Assembly (NCBI GenBank): GCA_964384465.1 | Contig: CAYLLT010000102.1 | Coordinates: 1-23,379, forward strand | DNA from: CAYLLT01 sp964384465 | GTDB taxonomy: Bacteria; Planctomycetota; Phycisphaerae; UBA1845; PWPN01 | Direction of reading: 5' to 3' | DNA length: 23,379 bases | Shown here: piece after piece, positions 20,498 to 23,379 of the stretch | How the letters are laid out: every line of letters begins with the position of its first letter | Position numbering within the stretch: position 1 is the first letter of the stretch | Notes under the pieces: generated by a model | The model's input: only the letters and a program-made list of their open reading frames with translations | What the model was told of the DNA's origin: nothing | Database searches by the model: none | Position numbers and translations under genes: made by a program

Positions 20498-22033
20498 TCA
20501 AGATGCGCCCAGCGCGTGCGAGGTCGGCCGCAGGGTGGGGTAAAGCTTCCGATAGATGGGGTAGAGATGATCGTATGTGCGTCCGGACCTCCGATTGGGT
20601 TTCAACGTATCGTTGATCTGGATAGCGGCGGCGCACGCCTGCGGCACCGTCGCATAATGCCCCGTGCCGACGGCCGCCAGCAGCGCCACGCCGAACGCCG
20701 CGCCTTCGCGCGTGTTCACCGTCACCACGCGGGCCCCGTATAGGTCTGCCTGCATTTGCCTCCAGAAGTTGCTCGCGGCTCCGCCGCCGCCCGTGCGTAC
20801 CTCGCTGATCTTCACGCCGCGCTTCCGCATCAGCTCCACCTGATCGCGCATCCCGAACGTGATTCCCTCCAGCACCGAGCGGATCAGATGCGCCCGCCCG
20901 TGCCGCACGGTCAGCCCCACCCACCCGCCGCGGGCCTGCGGGTCGGGATGCGGGCAGCGCTCGCCGGTCAGATAGGGCAGGAAAATCAACCCCTCGCAGC
21001 CGGCCGGTACGCTCGCCGCCTCATCGATCATGCGCGGGTACAACTCACCGGGGTCCCGGCCGGCCTGCCGCATCTGCTCGATCTCGTCGGCAAACATCAT
21101 ATTCCGCAGCCACTGGAGACTCCCGCCCGCCGACAACATGCAGCCGAACACGCACCACTTGCCCGGCACCGCGTGGCAGAACGACTGGAGCGTGCCGTCC
21201 GCATTCGGCACCGGCGCGTCGCTGTGCGCGAACACTACGCCGCTGGTGCCCATCGTGGCCGACACGATGCCGGTTCGCACGATGCCGTTGCCCACCGCGC
21301 CCGCCGGTTGATCGCCCGCGCCGCCCACCACCGGCGTGCCCTGAGCAAGCCCCGTCAGCGCCGCCACCGCCGCCGTGATCTTCCCCGTCACCTCCGGTGA
21401 CTCATACACCTTCGGCAGCAGATCGGCGTCGATATGCAGCTTGCTCAGCAGCCCCGCGTGCCACTGCCGCTTCTTCACGTCCAGCAGCAGCGTGCCCGCC
21501 GCATCGCTCACTTCCGCCGCATACTCGCCCGTCAGCTTCAGCCGGATGTAATCCTTCGGCAGCAGGATCTTGAACGTCTTGTCGTAAACCTTCGGATCGT
21601 GCCTGCGGACCCACAGAATCTTCGGCGCGGTAAAGCCGGTCAGCGCCACATTCGACACCATCGAGATCAGTTTCTTCCGTCCGCCGGCCCGCCGCTCGAT
21701 CTCCGCGCATTCCGCCGCCGTCCGCTGATCGTTCCACAGCAATGCCCGCCGCAGCGACCGCCCCGCCCGATCGACGAAGACGCTGCCGTGCATCTGGCCC
21801 GACAGCCCGATGCCGGTGATCTCCGCCGGCTTCACGTTCGCCTTGCCGCACGCGTCAGCGATCCCCCTGACCGTCGCATTCCACCAATCCTCCGGCTCCT
21901 GCTCCGACCACCCCGGCTGCGGCGCATACACCGGATAATCCGCGCTCGCCGTAGCCAGCACCCGCCCCTCCGGCGTACACAGCAGCACCTTCGTCGCCGA
22001 TGTCCCGACATCAATCCCGCATAACCATCCCAC
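20498..22033 (-). CDS. xylB: Xylulokinase (FGGY carbohydrate kinase)
   Basis: 511 residues from GTG 22033, which has AAAGGG six bases upstream (22045-22040); a TTG at 22048 inside that site would add five residues. It phosphorylates D-xylulose to xylulose 5-phosphate, feeding the pentose phosphate pathway; cytoplasmic. Motifs: CGIDVGTSATK (phosphate-binding, at the N-terminus), GLSGQMHGSVFVD (sugar-binding), ALLWNDQRT, DYIRLKLTGEYAAEVSDAAG, GGAGDQPAGAVGNG with the probable catalytic base at Asp241, and GGGGAASNFWRQMQADLYG near the C-terminus. Length fits the family. No xylose isomerase or transporter is next to it. It is divergent from the DUF3800 remnant, only 64 bases away. Confidence 0.94.
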   Translation of the reverse strand: MGWLCGIDVGTSATKVLLCTPEGRVLATASADYPVYAPQPGWSEQEPEDWWNATVRGIADACGKANVKPAEITGIGLSGQMHGSVFVDRAGRSLRRALLWNDQRTAAECAEIERRAGGRKKLISMVSNVALTGFTAPKILWVRRHDPKVYDKTFKILLPKDYIRLKLTGEYAAEVSDAAGTLLLDVKKRQWHAGLLSKLHIDADLLPKVYESPEVTGKITAAVAALTGLAQGTPVVGGAGDQPAGAVGNGIVRTGIVSATMGTSGVVFAHSDAPVPNADGTLQSFCHAVPGKWCVFGCMLSAGGSLQWLRNMMFADEIEQMRQAGRDPGELYPRMIDEAASVPAGCEGLIFLPYLTGERCPHPDPQARGGWVGLTVRHGRAHLIRSVLEGITFGMRDQVELMRKRGVKISEVRTGGGGAASNFWRQMQADLYGARVVTVNTREGAAFGVALLAAVGTGHYATVPQACAAAIQINDTLKPNRRSGRTYDHLYPIYRKLYPTLRPTSHALGAS

Positions 22034-22097
22034 AGCACGCCCTTTCAAAATCAGTCACCTTGTGAATCGCCCATGAGCAGATAAGATCAACTCACCC

Positions 22098-22262
22098 ATG
22101 AGTTATCTCTTATTTATGGACGAAAGTGGCCACGATCACAAGAACATGCCTTACGAGGTTCGAGGTGGCATCGTTATCCACGCATCGAAGCTTTGGGATT
22201 CCAGCATGAATTGCCCGCACCCGACCAAACCTCTATCATTCTGGCCGCCAGGCATGAGATAA
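22098..22262 (+). pseudogene. Truncated DUF3800 gene (N-terminal fragment)
   Basis: The frame from ATG 22098 reads MSYLLFMDESGHD, then PYEVRGGIVIHASKLWD, and then a proline-rich run to TAA at 22262, 54 codons in all. The first ~34 residues match the N-terminus of DUF3800 proteins (pattern: Y-hydrophobic-x-DESG then a hydrophobic GG/AG-hydrophobic-I strand, often followed by W). Intact members are usually 200 residues or more, so the bulk has been lost, with the break near 22200. The conserved DE of the DESG motif (residues 8-9) is present but cannot work alone. Confidence 0.7.
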
Positions 22263-22268
22263 ATACCC

Positions 22269-23327
22269 GTGCGCAAACTCAATCATCTTCATCGATACTA
22301 TCTTTTTCCAGCAATATACGCATTGGGTTGCGCATCCTGCGGCCGGCTGATTGACGATATATCCACTGATCCCCAACCAGGCGTCACGGCTGATTTCGTC
22401 TTCACCGAGGCGCCGTTCTTTGCCTGTCACGCTTCCACGCTGATCGAGGTCGATCCCGGGACGCTGCTGGTGGCCTATTTCGCGGGAACCGGCGAGGGCC
22501 GGCCGGATACCGCCATCTGGCTGTCGCGGGGTTCGCTCGGCCCCGACGGCCAGCGGGACTGGTCGGCGCCGCAGCAGGTGGCCCAACAGGAGGACGTACC
22601 CTGCTGGAACCCGGTGCTGGTTAAAACCCGCAGCGGCGAAATCCTCCTTTTCTACAAAGTCGGCCCCAGCCCGCAGACCTGGACGGGCTACCTCAAGCGC
22701 TCCAGCGACGGCGGTCAAAGCTGGTCCGAGCCGGAGCAACTCCCGGCCGGCATCCTCGGCCCGATCAAGAACAAGCCGATCGAGCTGCCCGACGGCCGCC
22801 TCATCTGCGGCTCCTCCGTCGAGAGCTATCGCGCCTGGGCCTGCTGGGTCGAGATCACACCCGACGCCGGCCGCACGTGGAGCAAGCACGGCCCCATCAG
22901 CGTCCCCGGCGAGCCGTTCGGCATCATCCAGCCGACCGTATTCCTCACCTCGAGCGGCGGCCTGCGCATGCTCTGCCGCGCCACCGACCGGATCGGCCGC
23001 ATCTGCACGTCGGACTCTCGCGACGGCGGCCTCACCTGGTCGCCTGCTCGCCCGACAGACCTGCCCAACCCCAACGCCGGCATCGACGCCGTCCGCCTCG
23101 ACGACGGCCGCATCGTGCTCGTCTACAACCACAGCGGCTCCGATCGCTCGCCGCTCAACGTCGCCATATCCAATGATGACGGCGAGCAGTTCCAGCCCCT
23201 CTTCGCGCTGGAGACCGCCCTCGGCGAATTCTCCTACCCCGCCGTCATCCAGACCGCCGACCGCCGTGTCCACGTCACCTACACCTGGAACCGCCTGCGC
23301 ATCAGGCACGCCGAGTTCGGGACATAA
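22269..23327 (+). CDS. Sialidase-like BNR-repeat protein, probable lipoprotein
   Basis: 352 residues from GTG 22269. The N-terminus has basic residues, a short hydrophobic stretch and ALGC at 18-21, a weak lipobox; export is likely. The body is a six-bladed BNR/sialidase-type propeller with Asp-boxes SSDGGQSW (145-152), TPDAGRTW (197-204) and SRDGGLTW (250-257) and a degenerate one near 302. It also has VDPGTLLVAYFAGTGEG, ELPDGRLICGSS, AVRLDDGRIVLVYNHSG and VHVTYTWNRLRIRH, which fit the exo-alpha-sialidase-like (BNR_2/COG4692) group. True sialidase activity is not shown; many planctomycete members may act on other glycans. The xylulokinase gene upstream also concerns sugars but is divergent. 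Confidence 0.9.
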   Translation: MRKLNHLHRYYLFPAIYALGCASCGRLIDDISTDPQPGVTADFVFTEAPFFACHASTLIEVDPGTLLVAYFAGTGEGRPDTAIWLSRGSLGPDGQRDWSAPQQVAQQEDVPCWNPVLVKTRSGEILLFYKVGPSPQTWTGYLKRSSDGGQSWSEPEQLPAGILGPIKNKPIELPDGRLICGSSVESYRAWACWVEITPDAGRTWSKHGPISVPGEPFGIIQPTVFLTSSGGLRMLCRATDRIGRICTSDSRDGGLTWSPARPTDLPNPNAGIDAVRLDDGRIVLVYNHSGSDRSPLNVAISNDDGEQFQPLFALETALGEFSYPAVIQTADRRVHVTYTWNRLRIRHAEFGT

Positions 23328-23345
23328 AGGGGACATTCTACTTTA
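23327..23345 (+). repeat. Half of an AAAGGGGACATTCTACTTT-type REP-like repeat
   Basis: AAAGGGGACATTCTACTTTA starts at the last base of the sialidase-like gene's stop codon. I recognise this as the arm of a palindromic repeat family often seen around RAYT transposase genes. The partner arm is not within the window. Confidence 0.6.
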
Positions 23346-23374
23346 TTGACAACGGATTGCGCTGGTGGTAAGTT
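23346..23374 (+). promoter_or_regulatory. Possible promoter at the window edge
   Basis: A perfect TTGACA (23346-23351), a 17-base spacer and TAAGTT (23369-23374; 3 of 6 consensus). It directly follows the repeat arm and would drive a gene beyond the window. Confidence 0.35.
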
Positions 23375-23379
23375 CTGTA

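Overview
The window looks like chromosomal DNA of a planctomycete, probably of the Phycisphaerae or a nearby lineage. This is inferred from gene content, not from a marker gene. The DNA is G+C-rich. It carries several planctomycete hallmarks: a secreted DUF4394-like/Calx-beta/thrombospondin-3 protein with a CGAG-plus-arginine C-terminal tail, a membrane protein ending in a CPKCGYDLRATPDRCPECG zinc ribbon, a Tat-exported Gfo/Idh/MocA oxidoreductase, a PSP1 protein followed by a Minf_1886-type protein, and many short dispersed palindromes. No rRNA, tRNA, CRISPR array or intact insertion sequence was seen.

Layout. 1-201 is the tail of a LamG-like gene with an in-frame stop. 529-2295 encodes a large secreted calcium-binding-repeat protein, bracketed by two ~153-bp direct repeats (345-497 and 2434-2586). 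2642-3171 is a Phd/RelB-like and RelE-like toxin-antitoxin pair. 3280-4287 is a lower-G+C lipoprotein gene. 4442-5000 (minus) is a planctomycete membrane/zinc-ribbon gene broken by a 4-bp tandem duplication. 5001-5721 has no convincing gene. 5722-8985 (plus) holds the oxidoreductase, a HEAT-repeat protein and an NAD(P)H-hydrate epimerase, with hairpin repeats between them and one inside the epimerase. 9027-12583 (minus) holds a conserved hypothetical, a secreted coiled-coil protein and a TPR protein. 12678-13291 (minus) is a higBA-type module whose toxin survives only as its last 44 codons. 13363-14055 (plus) is a DUF5678/retropepsin pair.

14108-18331 (plus) is a compact operon: a YtrA-type GntR regulator, an ABC ATPase, an ABC-2 permease, and a second permease fused to a ~415-residue probable beta-propeller domain. 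Each junction overlaps by the same 8 bases, and a palindrome overlaps the promoter. This is the best candidate in the window for an under-described system: a self-regulated transporter that may carry its own extracytoplasmic sensor or binding module.

18416-20305 (minus) is Minf_1886 plus PSP1. 20498-22033 (minus) is a xylulokinase. 22098-22262 is a truncated DUF3800 gene. 22269-23327 is a sialidase-like (BNR) probable lipoprotein, followed at the window edge by half of a REP-like repeat.

A theme across the window is palindromic dispersed repeats of at least seven kinds, plus several gene remnants (LamG tail, zinc-ribbon gene, higB, DUF3800). Together they suggest repeat-driven remodelling in the accessory parts. 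One palindrome copy lies inside the epimerase reading frame without breaking it, and another supplies the stop codon of the PSP1 gene.
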